Below are positions 18,552 through 25,834 of a stretch of 64,000 nt of DNA, one piece after another (position 1 is the stretch's first letter; the number at the start of each line of letters is the position of its first letter). The position numbers were made by a program, and so were the translations under genes. The stretch covers positions 1-64,000 of the forward strand of contig NZ_SJDM01000005.1 of NCBI RefSeq assembly GCF_004761865.1. The letters are read 5' to 3'. The notes below the pieces were generated by a model. The model was not told where the DNA came from, made no database searches, and was given only the letters and a program-made list of their open reading frames with translations. The DNA comes from Crenalkalicoccus roseus (lineage in GTDB: Bacteria; Pseudomonadota; Alphaproteobacteria; Acetobacterales; Acetobacteraceae).

Positions 18552-19661
18552 ATGCTGGAGGGGGGTCGGGTCGCCGGCGGAACGGGAGAGGCGGGGGCGC
18601 CGCGCGAGGCGTCCCTGACCCGGCTGCGCTTCGTGCTGATCTCTTGGGTTGTTCTCTATCACCTCGATCTTGCCCTCAGGGTGAGTGCCGGCCTCCCCTG
18701 GCTCGCCCCGGTCCTGGGTGTGGGCTATCTCGGGGTGGACGGGTTCTTCCTGCTGTCCGGCTTTGCGCTCTGGGTCGGATACGCGGCGCGGCCGCCCTCC
18801 GGGTGGCAGGGGGTCGGCGCCTTCCTGCTGCGGCGCGTGGCGAAGATCTGGCCGCTGCATCTCGCGGCGCTGCTCGGCCTGCTGGCGGTGGTGCTAGCCG
18901 CGGTGCAGCTCGGCATCCCCATCCGCGAGCCGGAGCGGTTCTCGGCCGAGGACTTCCTGCTCCAGCTCCTCCTCGTCAACGCCTGGGAGACGACGGACCG
19001 GCTGGCCTGGAACTACCCCTCCTGGGCGCTCTCGGCGGAATGGGCAGGCTACCTAGCCTTTCCGCTGCTGCTGTGGGGGATGCTGCGCCTGCCCGCGCCG
19101 CTGGTGCCGGCGCTGGCGCTCGGCGCGCTCGGCGGCCTCGCCTGGCTCGGCAGCCTGAACCCGGGGGTGGGTTTGAACTACACGGTGCATCTCGGGCTGG
19201 TGCGGTTCGGCTGCGAATTCCTTCTCGGCATGGCCCTGGGCCGGCTGGCCACGTCGGGCCGGCTACCCGCCTGGACCCTCGCCGGGGCAGCGGCGGTGCC
19301 GGCGGGGCTCGCCCTCGGGCAGGATGCGCTGGTGGTGGCGGGGCTCGCCGCCGCCATCGCCGGCCTCTGGCTGCGCGGGCAGCGGCGGCGCGTCGCCGGC
19401 GCGCCGCGCCAGGACCTCGTGCTGCGGCTCGGCGAGGCCTCCTTCGGGGTCTATCTCTGCTGGGTTTTCGTCGAGGCGGCGCTGGTCGGGCTGCTCCGCG
19501 TCGCCGAGCCGGGCCTCGCGGCGCGGCTCGGGCTGATGGCCGGCGCCTTCGCGCTCAACCTGCTGCTCGGCTGGCTCGCCTGGCGGCTGGTCGAGGTGCC
19601 GGCGCATCGCTGGATCCTCGGCCGCAGGCGCCCGGCGCCGGTGCCGGCGGCGGCCGGCTGA
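18552..19661 (+). CDS. Acyltransferase-3 family membrane protein (second copy)
   Basis: A 369-residue integral membrane acyltransferase: SLTRLRFVLISWVVLYHLDL carries the catalytic-type His, then GYLGVDGFFLLSGFALW and RRVAKIWPLH, all typical of OafA/ExoZ-like proteins. About ten membrane segments follow, and the protein ends in a short Arg/Pro/Ala tail. AGGAGAGG at 18541-18548 favours the ATG at 18552 over one 18 nt upstream. It is transcribed away from the O-antigen ligase gene and runs convergently into the GH5-like gene, with 1 nt between the stops. Role: O-acylation of a surface glycan (family-based). Confidence 0.85.
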   Translation: MLEGGRVAGGTGEAGAPREASLTRLRFVLISWVVLYHLDLALRVSAGLPWLAPVLGVGYLGVDGFFLLSGFALWVGYAARPPSGWQGVGAFLLRRVAKIWPLHLAALLGLLAVVLAAVQLGIPIREPERFSAEDFLLQLLLVNAWETTDRLAWNYPSWALSAEWAGYLAFPLLLWGMLRLPAPLVPALALGALGGLAWLGSLNPGVGLNYTVHLGLVRFGCEFLLGMALGRLATSGRLPAWTLAGAAAVPAGLALGQDALVVAGLAAAIAGLWLRGQRRRVAGAPRQDLVLRLGEASFGVYLCWVFVEAALVGLLRVAEPGLAARLGLMAGAFALNLLLGWLAWRLVEVPAHRWILGRRRPAPVPAAAG

Positions 19662-19662
19662 T

Positions 19663-20574
19663 TCAGCCGAGCGCGGCGCGGATCTCCGGGCGGGGGGCGG
19701 AGTCGTCCCCCCGCTGCAGCCGCCACCAGCCGCCATGGGTGTAGGCCCAGAGCGCGGCCGGCAGGCGCAGCTCCCGCAGCACCGGCAGCACCTGGCGCAG
19801 ATCCTCGGCCAGCGCGGCCGGGTTCTGCTTGTTCGCCTCCGCCCCGCCGAGCTCGCTGACCAGCACGGGCAGGCCGTGCCGCTCCCGCCAGGCGGCGACG
19901 GGGGCGAAGCGGGCGCGCACCGCCTCGGGGCTGCCCGCCTGGTAGTCATGCGCCTCGGCGATGGTGCCTGGATCCGCCGGCGGCGTGGCCTCGAGCAGGG
20001 AGCGCGCGCTGCACCATTCCCGCCCGCCCCACATCAGCAGATGCGCCGGCGCGGCGCGGCGGACCTCCCCGAGCAGCCGGTCGCGCACGGGAAGCCAGGT
20101 GGCGGTGTCGGGGAAGGCGGGCTCGTTGATCGGGGCCAGCACCACGTGCTCGGGGTCGAGCCGCGGGCCGAAGAACGCCGCCCGGCTGCGCAGCGCCTGC
20201 CAGTAGCGCTCGGGCCAGGGGTGGCTGTGATAGAAGAAGTCGGCAAGGCCGAGCAGCACCGGCACCCCCATCGCCACCGCATCCTCCACCGCCTGCTGGA
20301 ACAGGCGCAGCACCTCCTGGGAGTCGCCGGTCTGCGACACGTCGGGGATGAACAGCCGCGCATGGTCGAAGCCGGCGGCGCGGAAGCCGCGCCACCACTC
20401 CCGGCCGAGCCGGCGGGGCTGGTTGTCGCGCGCGATCGGGTACCAGCGCTCGAGATTGGCGCCGAGGCGGAGATCGGCGAGGCGCCGCCGCAGCCGCTCC
20501 CGCGCCGCGCCCTGCGCCGCGGCGGGGGCGGCGGCGAGGCCGGCGGCGGCGCCGAGAAGGACGCGGCGCCTCAT
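19663..20574 (-). CDS. Exported GH5-like (clan GH-A) glycoside hydrolase
   Basis: A 303-residue protein with a short N-terminal signal (MRRRVLLGAAAGLAAAPAAAQ, cleavage near residue 20) and a TIM-barrel hydrolase. Clan GH-A landmarks: acid/base Glu151 in INEP, nucleophile Glu241 in LVSELGG, and a WAYTHGGWW strand near the C-terminus. It should retain-hydrolyse a beta-glycan in the periplasm or outside. Its start overlaps the GT2 stop (ATGA, 20571-20574), so synthesis and hydrolysis genes are coupled, as in many exopolysaccharide operons where a hydrolase trims or clears the polymer. The signal peptide makes it an unlikely type I secretion cargo. Confidence 0.8.
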   Translation of the reverse strand: MRRRVLLGAAAGLAAAPAAAQGAARERLRRRLADLRLGANLERWYPIARDNQPRRLGREWWRGFRAAGFDHARLFIPDVSQTGDSQEVLRLFQQAVEDAVAMGVPVLLGLADFFYHSHPWPERYWQALRSRAAFFGPRLDPEHVVLAPINEPAFPDTATWLPVRDRLLGEVRRAAPAHLLMWGGREWCSARSLLEATPPADPGTIAEAHDYQAGSPEAVRARFAPVAAWRERHGLPVLVSELGGAEANKQNPAALAEDLRQVLPVLRELRLPAALWAYTHGGWWRLQRGDDSAPRPEIRAALG

Positions 20575-21482
20575 GCCCCGGCCTCCTGCCCGAGCGGGGC
20601 AAGGCGCCCGCGGAGATAGCCGAGATTGTAGGCCGCGCCGCAGCGCGCCCGCAGCAGGGCGGGAGAGGCGGCGGGCCAGAGCAGCAGCGGCGCCTGCACC
20701 AGCAGCCGGGCGGCGGCGCCGAGGGCGCGGCCGGGCCCGCCCTGCCGGCGGTCGCGCATCGCGTCCGTCGCGCCCTGCCACAGCAGGCGGGAGAGCAGCC
20801 AGGACGGGCGCAGCCGCTCGCGCTGGATGCTGTGCCGCACCGCCGCCGCGCCGTCGTAGAAGGCGCGGAAGCCCCGGGCGCGCAGCCGCGCCACCACCTC
20901 CACCTCCTCGCCCGAGAGCAGGCGGTCGCCGATGCGCCCGAGCGCCTCGGGAAAGCCGCCGATCTCGAGCAGCGGCGCACGGGCGAAGGCCATGTTGGCG
21001 CCGTAGATCTCCACCCCCGCCGGCAGGTCGCGCCCGACCTCGCCGAAGCCCTCCCATTCGACGATGGTCAGCACCCCGCGCAGCGAGGGCGGCCACCAGG
21101 GCGGCAGCGGCGCCTCCCAGGCGGGGAGGATGCGCCCGCCGAGCGCCGCCGCCTTCGCCGGCAGGGCGGCGATGCGGCCGAGCAGGGCGGCGGCCCAGCC
21201 GGGCTCCGGCACCGCGTCGTCGTCGAGATAGGCGACCCAGCCCGGCGCCGCCGCCCGCAGCCCGAGGTTGCGGGCGTGGGACAGGCCGGGCGCCTCGGCG
21301 CGGAGCAGCCGGGCGCCCGCCTCCGCGGCCAGGGCGGCGATCGCGGCCGCCTCCGCGGCGGGGGAGGCGCTGTCCACCACCACCACGGCGAAGTCCCGCC
21401 GCGTCTGCGCGGCGAGCCCCGCGAGGCAGGCGCGCAGGTAGTGCGGCCGGCCGTGGGTGCACAGCACCACCGTCAGCGGCAC
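20571..21482 (-). CDS. Glycosyltransferase family 2 protein
   Basis: A 303-residue GT-A fold transferase: VVLCTHGRPHYLRACLAGL at the N-terminus, LSHARNLGL, then the metal/nucleotide motif DDD at 87-89 (YLDDDAVP) and the acceptor-side GGFPEALGRIGDRLLSGEEVE. It should add one sugar from a nucleotide donor in the cytoplasm or at the inner membrane. The C-terminal third is hydrophobic and basic, suggesting membrane association. It begins 3 nt after the stop of the 98-aa gene and overlaps the hydrolase gene by 4 nt. Confidence 0.85.
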   Translation of the reverse strand: MPLTVVLCTHGRPHYLRACLAGLAAQTRRDFAVVVVDSASPAAEAAAIAALAAEAGARLLRAEAPGLSHARNLGLRAAAPGWVAYLDDDAVPEPGWAAALLGRIAALPAKAAALGGRILPAWEAPLPPWWPPSLRGVLTIVEWEGFGEVGRDLPAGVEIYGANMAFARAPLLEIGGFPEALGRIGDRLLSGEEVEVVARLRARGFRAFYDGAAAVRHSIQRERLRPSWLLSRLLWQGATDAMRDRRQGGPGRALGAAARLLVQAPLLLWPAASPALLRARCGAAYNLGYLRGRLAPLGQEAGA

Positions 21483-21485
21483 GGC

Positions 21486-21782
21486 TCAGCTACCGAAGCG
21501 GAAGGCACCCGAGAGGTTGGGGGGCGAGCCCTCGCCCCCGCCATTGCCGGCCGGCGACTGTCCGCCGCCCCCCTGGGCCTCCTTCATCTTGCTCTCCACC
21601 TGGCGGAGCAGGTTGACGAGGCCGTTGGCGAAGGCCGGGAGCTGGGTCAGCGGCATGACGAGCTGGCCCGCCGGCAGCGGCTTCCCGTCCGCGCCCGCCT
21701 GGGCCAGCGTCAGGCGCACCACCCCGTGGGTGACGCTGGCCTCCAGGATGCCGTCGGCGAAGATGGTGCGGGCATCGGGCAT
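21486..21782 (-). CDS. Unrecognised 98-residue protein in type I secretion/polysaccharide operon
   Basis: I do not recognise this protein. The first 70 residues look like a compact beta-rich fold ending in a helix (MPDARTIFADGILEAS... PAFANGLVNLLRQVESKMKEAQ), loosely like small DUF3467-type proteins. The last 28 are Gly-rich (GGGGQSPAGNGGGEGS) and end SGAFRFGS. No signal peptide or membrane segment is seen. AGGAGAG precedes the ATG at 21782; an upstream in-frame start is weaker. It lies between the HlyD-type adaptor gene (156 nt away, with strong hairpins between) and the GT2 gene (3 nt). A structural, regulatory or cargo role for the exporter is possible but unproven. Confidence 0.6.
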   Translation of the reverse strand: MPDARTIFADGILEASVTHGVVRLTLAQAGADGKPLPAGQLVMPLTQLPAFANGLVNLLRQVESKMKEAQGGGGQSPAGNGGGEGSPPNLSGAFRFGS

Positions 21783-21804
21783 GGTGGCTGACTCTCCTGT
21801 TGGC

Positions 21805-21850
21805 GCCGGGGCCGGTGCCGCTCGGCTGCGCACGCGGCACCGGTCCCGGC
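21805..21850 (-). other. Strong intercistronic stem-loop upstream of 98-aa gene
   Basis: Arms 21805-21821 and 21834-21850 are complementary at 16 of 17 positions with a 12-nt loop. The stem ends just before the AGGAGAG ribosome site of the 98-aa gene. No T-run follows, so it is more likely an mRNA-stabilising, attenuating or translation-control element than a classic terminator. Confidence 0.65.
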
Positions 21851-21861
21851 TCGTTGGTGGT

Positions 21862-21925
21862 GGGGCGGATCCGCGCTTCCGGCCCCCCGCGATCCGCTCC
21901 GGGGTGGGCCCGCGGCGGCGGCCCG
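21862..21925 (-). other. Two further inverted repeats in the hlyD to 98-aa gene spacer
   Basis: GCGGATC (21865-21871) pairs with GATCCGC (21891-21897), extended by flanking G/C pairs. GGGCC (21906-21910) pairs with GGCCC (21920-21924). With the larger stem at 21805-21850 they fill almost the whole spacer after the adaptor gene. Confidence 0.45.
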
Positions 21926-21938
21926 CCTCGCCCGGCCG

Positions 21939-23366
21939 CTACTGCTCGCGGAAGGCGCGCTGGAAGCTGTCCCGGATCGGCTGGGTGATGTAGCGCAGGA
22001 AGCTGCGCTCGCCGATGCGGACATGCGCCTCCACCGGCATGCCGGGGGTGAGGAAGACGTTGGGCAGGCGCTCGAGCTGCTCGGGGTCTATCATGATGAA
22101 GGCGCGGTAGTATTGCTGGCGCGTCTGCTCGTTGGTGGTCACGTCCGCGGCGACCCAGGTCACATGCCCGTGCAGGTAGGGCACCAGCCGCTGCTTGAAG
22201 GCGGGCAGCCGCACCTCGGCCTGCAGGCCGGGATAGACCACGTCGATGTCGTTCGGCTGGATGTGCACCTCGGCGACCAGGCGGTCCTGATCCGGCACGA
22301 TGTCGAGCACCGGCTCGCCGGCGCGCAGCACCGCGCCGAGGGTGAAGACGCGCAGGTTGACGACGGTGCCGGATTCGGGGGCGAGGATCTCGCGCCGCGT
22401 CAGCACGTCCTCGGCCGCGCGCAGCCGCTCCTCGGCGTCGGCGAGGCGGGCGCGCACCTCGCGCAGCTCGGCCGAGGCCTCCTGCATCCGCTGGTCCAGC
22501 ACCTGCTGCATCTGCTGGCGCGCCTCGGCGATGGTGGCGTTGGCCCGGCTGATCTCGCCGCCATACTGCTGGATGGTGCCCTCCACCTGCGCGATGCCCC
22601 GCTGCAGGGCAAGCACCTGCGGCAGCCGGGCGAGGCCCTGGTTGAGCAGGCCGCGTGTCGTCGCCTCCTCCTGGCGGATCAGGTCGAGCATCCGCCGGGC
22701 GGCGGCGAGCTGGCCCTCGGCGCCGGCGATCACGCCCTGCTGCTGCTCGATGCGCGTCTGCAGCACCTGCACCTGGCTGTTCAGGCTGGCGCGGCGGGCC
22801 TCGAACAGGGTGCGCTGGCCGACCACGGCGTCGCGGGCGCGCGGGTGCGGGCTGTCGAGCAGCTCGGCGGGAAAGCTCACCTCCGCGGCCCGGACGAGTT
22901 CGGCGTTCAGCCGCGCATCCTGCGCGAGCAGGCTCCAGCGCTGCGCCCGCAGCGCCTCGAGCGCGCTGTCGGCCTGGATGTCGTCGAGGCGCAGCATCAC
23001 CTCGCCCTGCCGCACCTTGCTGCCGTCGCGCACCAGGATCTCGCGCACGATGCCGCCCTCGAGGTGCTGCACGGTGCGCCGCTGGCCCTCCACCTTGATC
23101 ACACCCGGGGCGAGCGCCGCCTCGGCCAGCGGGGCGAGGGCGGCCCAGGCGCCGAAGCCGACCACGAAGACGAGGAACACGATCAGCCCGAAGACGACGG
23201 GCAGCCGGGTGCGCGGCGCCGGGGCGTCGAGCACCGGGTCGGGGACCAGGCCGGGCAGCGGCACGACGAGGTCCCCCCGCCCGGCCGGCGCGAGGGCGCG
23301 CCCGCGCGGCAGGGCGAGCGCCCGCGGCCCCGGCGCGGCGGGCAGGGTGGTGGCGCCGCCGCTCAT
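21939..23366 (-). CDS. HlyD family type I secretion periplasmic adaptor subunit
   Basis: Membrane fusion protein of 475 residues: cytoplasmic N-terminal region of about 55 residues, one membrane segment (LPVVFGLIVFLVFVVGFG), a lipoyl-like half (IKVEGQRRTVQHLEGGIV), a long coiled-coil (about 130-330) rich in Gln/Glu/Ala, the second lipoyl half (LAPESGTVV) and a beta-barrel domain ending in TPGMPVEAHVRIGERSFLRYI. It bridges the inner-membrane ABC exporter to a TolC-type channel. The ATG at 23366 overlaps the ABC gene stop (ATGA), fixing the start. No tolC homologue lies in this window. PrtE/HlyD relatives in polysaccharide loci (PrsE, AtrB) are a known precedent. Confidence 0.9.
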   Translation of the reverse strand: MSGGATTLPAAPGPRALALPRGRALAPAGRGDLVVPLPGLVPDPVLDAPAPRTRLPVVFGLIVFLVFVVGFGAWAALAPLAEAALAPGVIKVEGQRRTVQHLEGGIVREILVRDGSKVRQGEVMLRLDDIQADSALEALRAQRWSLLAQDARLNAELVRAAEVSFPAELLDSPHPRARDAVVGQRTLFEARRASLNSQVQVLQTRIEQQQGVIAGAEGQLAAARRMLDLIRQEEATTRGLLNQGLARLPQVLALQRGIAQVEGTIQQYGGEISRANATIAEARQQMQQVLDQRMQEASAELREVRARLADAEERLRAAEDVLTRREILAPESGTVVNLRVFTLGAVLRAGEPVLDIVPDQDRLVAEVHIQPNDIDVVYPGLQAEVRLPAFKQRLVPYLHGHVTWVAADVTTNEQTRQQYYRAFIMIDPEQLERLPNVFLTPGMPVEAHVRIGERSFLRYITQPIRDSFQRAFREQ

Positions 23367-25117
23367 CGCGCGCCGCTCCCCTCGAGCCGGGCGGCGGGCG
23401 CCTCGGCCGGCCGCGGCGGCGCCATCAGCCGCTTCAGCACCTCGGCGCGCGGGCCGAACATCTCCATCGCCCCGTCCTTCAGCAGCAGCACCTTGTCCAC
23501 CCCCTGCACCAGGGCCGGGCGGTGGGAGACCAGCACCAGCGTCGTCCCGCCGGCCTTGAGCCGTTCCAGCGCCCGGATCAGCGCCGCCTCGGAGTCGCCG
23601 TCGAGGTTGCTGTTGGGCTCGTCCAGCACCACGAGCTTGGGCCGGCCGAACATGGCGCGGGCGAGGCCGATGAGCTGGCGCTGTCCGCCCGAGAGGTACA
23701 TGCCGCCCTCTCCGATCTCGGTGTCGTAGCCGTTGGGCAGGCGCAGGATCATCTCGTGGCAGCCGGCGAGCCGCGCCGCCTCGAACACCTCCTCGGGCTC
23801 CGCCTCGCCCATGCGGGCGATGTTCTGGAACACGGTGCCGTCGAACAGCTCCACGTCCTGGGGCAGGTAGCCGACATGGCGGCCGAAATCCTCCCGCATC
23901 CACTGGTAGACGTCGGCGCCGTCGAGCCGGACCGTGCCGGCCGAGGGGGGGAGGGTGCCGATCAGCAGGCGGATCAGCGTGGTCTTGCCGGCGGCTGAGG
24001 GGCCGATCACGGCCAGGCTCTCGCCGGGGGCCAGGCTGAAATGCACGCCCTTGATCATCGCCACCCCCTGACCGGGAAAGGCGTAGGAGACGCGCTCGAC
24101 CGAGAGCTGCCCGGTCGGCTCCGGCAGCGGCAGGCCGGGGGGGCGCAGCCGCGGCAGGGAGAGGAAGCCCTCCAGCCGCCGGTAGGACTGGCGCGCCTGC
24201 ACGAGCTGCTTCCAGCCGCCGATCATCTGCTCCACCGGCGCGAGCGCCCGTCCCATGATGATGGAGCCGGCGATGGAGGCGCCCGCGGTGATCTCCTGCA
24301 GCAGCACCAGGTAGGCGCCGGCGCCGAGGATGCCGATCTGCACCGCGAGGCGGAAGAACTTGGTCGCCGCCAGCAGTACCGCGGCGCGGTCGAGCGCGCG
24401 CTGCTGCGGCTCCGCCATGGCCGAGACCGACTGCCGCCAGTGGCCGACCACGGCGGGCAGCATGCCCATGCTGTCGATCACCTCGGCGTTGCGGGAGATC
24501 GAATCCGCCCGGCGCTGCGAGGCCATGGCGGCGGTATTGGCCTCCCTGAGCAGCCCGGAGGTGGCGAACTCGCTCGCCAGCGTCAGCCCGAACAGCACCA
24601 GCGCCCCGCCGAGCGCGATCCAGCCCATCACCGGGTGCAGCAGGAAGATGACGGCGATGTAGATCGGCACCCAGGGCACGTCGTAGAGCGCGAGCGCGCC
24701 CGGGGAGCTCAGGAAGCCGCGGCAGACCGCGAGGTCGCGCAGCGCCTCCATGCGGTAGGGGCGGCCGCGCAGCGTGCTCTCGATGGCGCGGACGAAGCCC
24801 TCCGGCGCCACCCGGTGCTCCACCCACATCGCCAGGCGCTGCATCACCTGGCTGCGCACCGCCTCGAGCATCGCCAGCACCAGCACGGCGGCGATGGCGA
24901 TCACGGTCAGGTAGATGAGGGTGTCGAGCACGCGGGTGGCGAGCACCCGGTCGAACACCTGCATCATGTAGATGGAGGTGGTGAGCTGCAGCAGGTTGAC
25001 CACGCCGCTGAACAGCCCGACCAGCAGCAGGTGCCGCCGGCACGCGGCCAGGGCCTGCCGGAGGATGGTCTTTCCGGAAGGGGAGGCGCCGTGCAGGCCG
25101 GCGCGGAGCTGGAGCAT
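23363..25117 (-). CDS. Type I secretion system permease/ATPase (PrtD/PrsD type)
   Basis: A 584-residue half-transporter with a membrane domain (residues about 30-300) followed by a nucleotide-binding domain: Walker A GPSAAGKTT (372-380), signature LSGGQRQ, Walker B VVLDEPNSNLD and switch His in SHRP. There is no N-terminal C39 peptidase or C39-like domain, which places it with PrtD/PrsD exporters of proteins bearing a C-terminal signal. It dimerises in the inner membrane and works with the HlyD-type protein encoded 4 nt overlapping downstream. No RTX nonapeptide-repeat protein is encoded in this window, so the cargo is unknown. Confidence 0.92.
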   Translation of the reverse strand: MLQLRAGLHGASPSGKTILRQALAACRRHLLLVGLFSGVVNLLQLTTSIYMMQVFDRVLATRVLDTLIYLTVIAIAAVLVLAMLEAVRSQVMQRLAMWVEHRVAPEGFVRAIESTLRGRPYRMEALRDLAVCRGFLSSPGALALYDVPWVPIYIAVIFLLHPVMGWIALGGALVLFGLTLASEFATSGLLREANTAAMASQRRADSISRNAEVIDSMGMLPAVVGHWRQSVSAMAEPQQRALDRAAVLLAATKFFRLAVQIGILGAGAYLVLLQEITAGASIAGSIIMGRALAPVEQMIGGWKQLVQARQSYRRLEGFLSLPRLRPPGLPLPEPTGQLSVERVSYAFPGQGVAMIKGVHFSLAPGESLAVIGPSAAGKTTLIRLLIGTLPPSAGTVRLDGADVYQWMREDFGRHVGYLPQDVELFDGTVFQNIARMGEAEPEEVFEAARLAGCHEMILRLPNGYDTEIGEGGMYLSGGQRQLIGLARAMFGRPKLVVLDEPNSNLDGDSEAALIRALERLKAGGTTLVLVSHRPALVQGVDKVLLLKDGAMEMFGPRAEVLKRLMAPPRPAEAPAARLEGSGAR

Positions 25118-25128
25118 GGAACCGCCTG

Positions 25129-25539
25129 TCAGCGGCCGAGAAGGCCGGAAAGGGTTTCAGGGTACAGCGCGATCCAGCCGCCCGCCACGGCGGCGATCGC
25201 GAGGGCGGCCAGGTTGGCCAGCACCAGCCGCAGGAAGCCCGGCGGGCGGCCGATCCGGCCGAGCTGCGCCGCCACCGCCTCGCGCCTTATCTCCTCCACC
25301 CGGTTGTGCAGGTAGCGGAAGGCGAAGGCGCTGAGCGTGGCTGCCGCCTGGGTGCGCAGCGACTCGACCGTCTCGGGCGAGGCGGCCAGGCCGCGCTCAG
25401 CGGCCATGGCGAAGGCGAGCTGGGCGACCAGCCGGTCCTCCTCGGAGTCGCCCGCCCGGAAGGCGTCGGGGCCGGGCAGGAGCGGGGCGCCCGCCGCCGC
25501 GCCGGCCGTCTCCGTCCGGCTGGGTTCCGTCATCGCCAT
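25129..25539 (-). CDS. Unrecognised small membrane-anchored protein, first gene of the secretion operon
   Basis: A 136-residue protein with a Pro/Ala-rich N-terminus, a central helical cytoplasmic region (EEDRLVAQLAFAMAAERGL, then TVESLRTQAAATLSAFAFRYLHNRVEEIRRE) and one C-terminal membrane helix (FLRLVLANLAALAIAAVAGGW). I chose the ATG at 25539 because GGAG lies 7 nt upstream; another ATG is 6 nt further in. It is 11 nt before the type I ABC gene, so it is the promoter-proximal member of that operon. The tail-anchored layout suggests an accessory factor of the exporter. No family recognised. Confidence 0.65.
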   Translation of the reverse strand: MAMTEPSRTETAGAAAGAPLLPGPDAFRAGDSEEDRLVAQLAFAMAAERGLAASPETVESLRTQAAATLSAFAFRYLHNRVEEIRREAVAAQLGRIGRPPGFLRLVLANLAALAIAAVAGGWIALYPETLSGLLGR

Positions 25540-25679
25540 GCATCGGCTCCAGGTTCTGGCGGTGCCGCGGCCCGGCGGAGGCACCGGGGCCGGGGGAAGG
25601 TGGGGGGGAGCGGCATAGGGCATGGCGCCACGCCCGGCCGCCCCCGCGCCCACCATTCACGCCTTGCTCACGATTATTT

Positions 25680-25708
25680 GCAAGCGGCTTCTGCATCTTT
25701 CCGCTTGC
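25680..25708. promoter_or_regulatory. Perfect 8+8 inverted repeat in divergent intergenic region
   Basis: GCAAGCGG (25680-25687), a 13-nt spacer, CCGCTTGC (25701-25708). It lies between the divergent secretion operon (minus strand, starting at 25539) and the outer-membrane barrel gene (plus, starting at 25835), in locally AT-richer DNA. A dimeric regulator site or an RNA hairpin are both possible. Confidence 0.5.
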
Positions 25709-25834
25709 CGATCCAAGCTGTGACGGCGGCGTGCCGAGGAGGCCACTCTGGAAGGGTATCGTGATCCTCGCGCATTGGCCGCGCCGGGCCGGCCGTGTTA
25801 CCTGACCGGCGCGGATTCGAGGGACGGGGGAGCC

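Noticed and set aside
21939-25043. Single minus-strand frame of about 1030 codons joining the ABC region to HlyD
   Set aside because: Its first half is out of frame with the exporter ABC gene. The ATGA overlap at 23363-23366 and HlyD family length show the adaptor starts at 23366.
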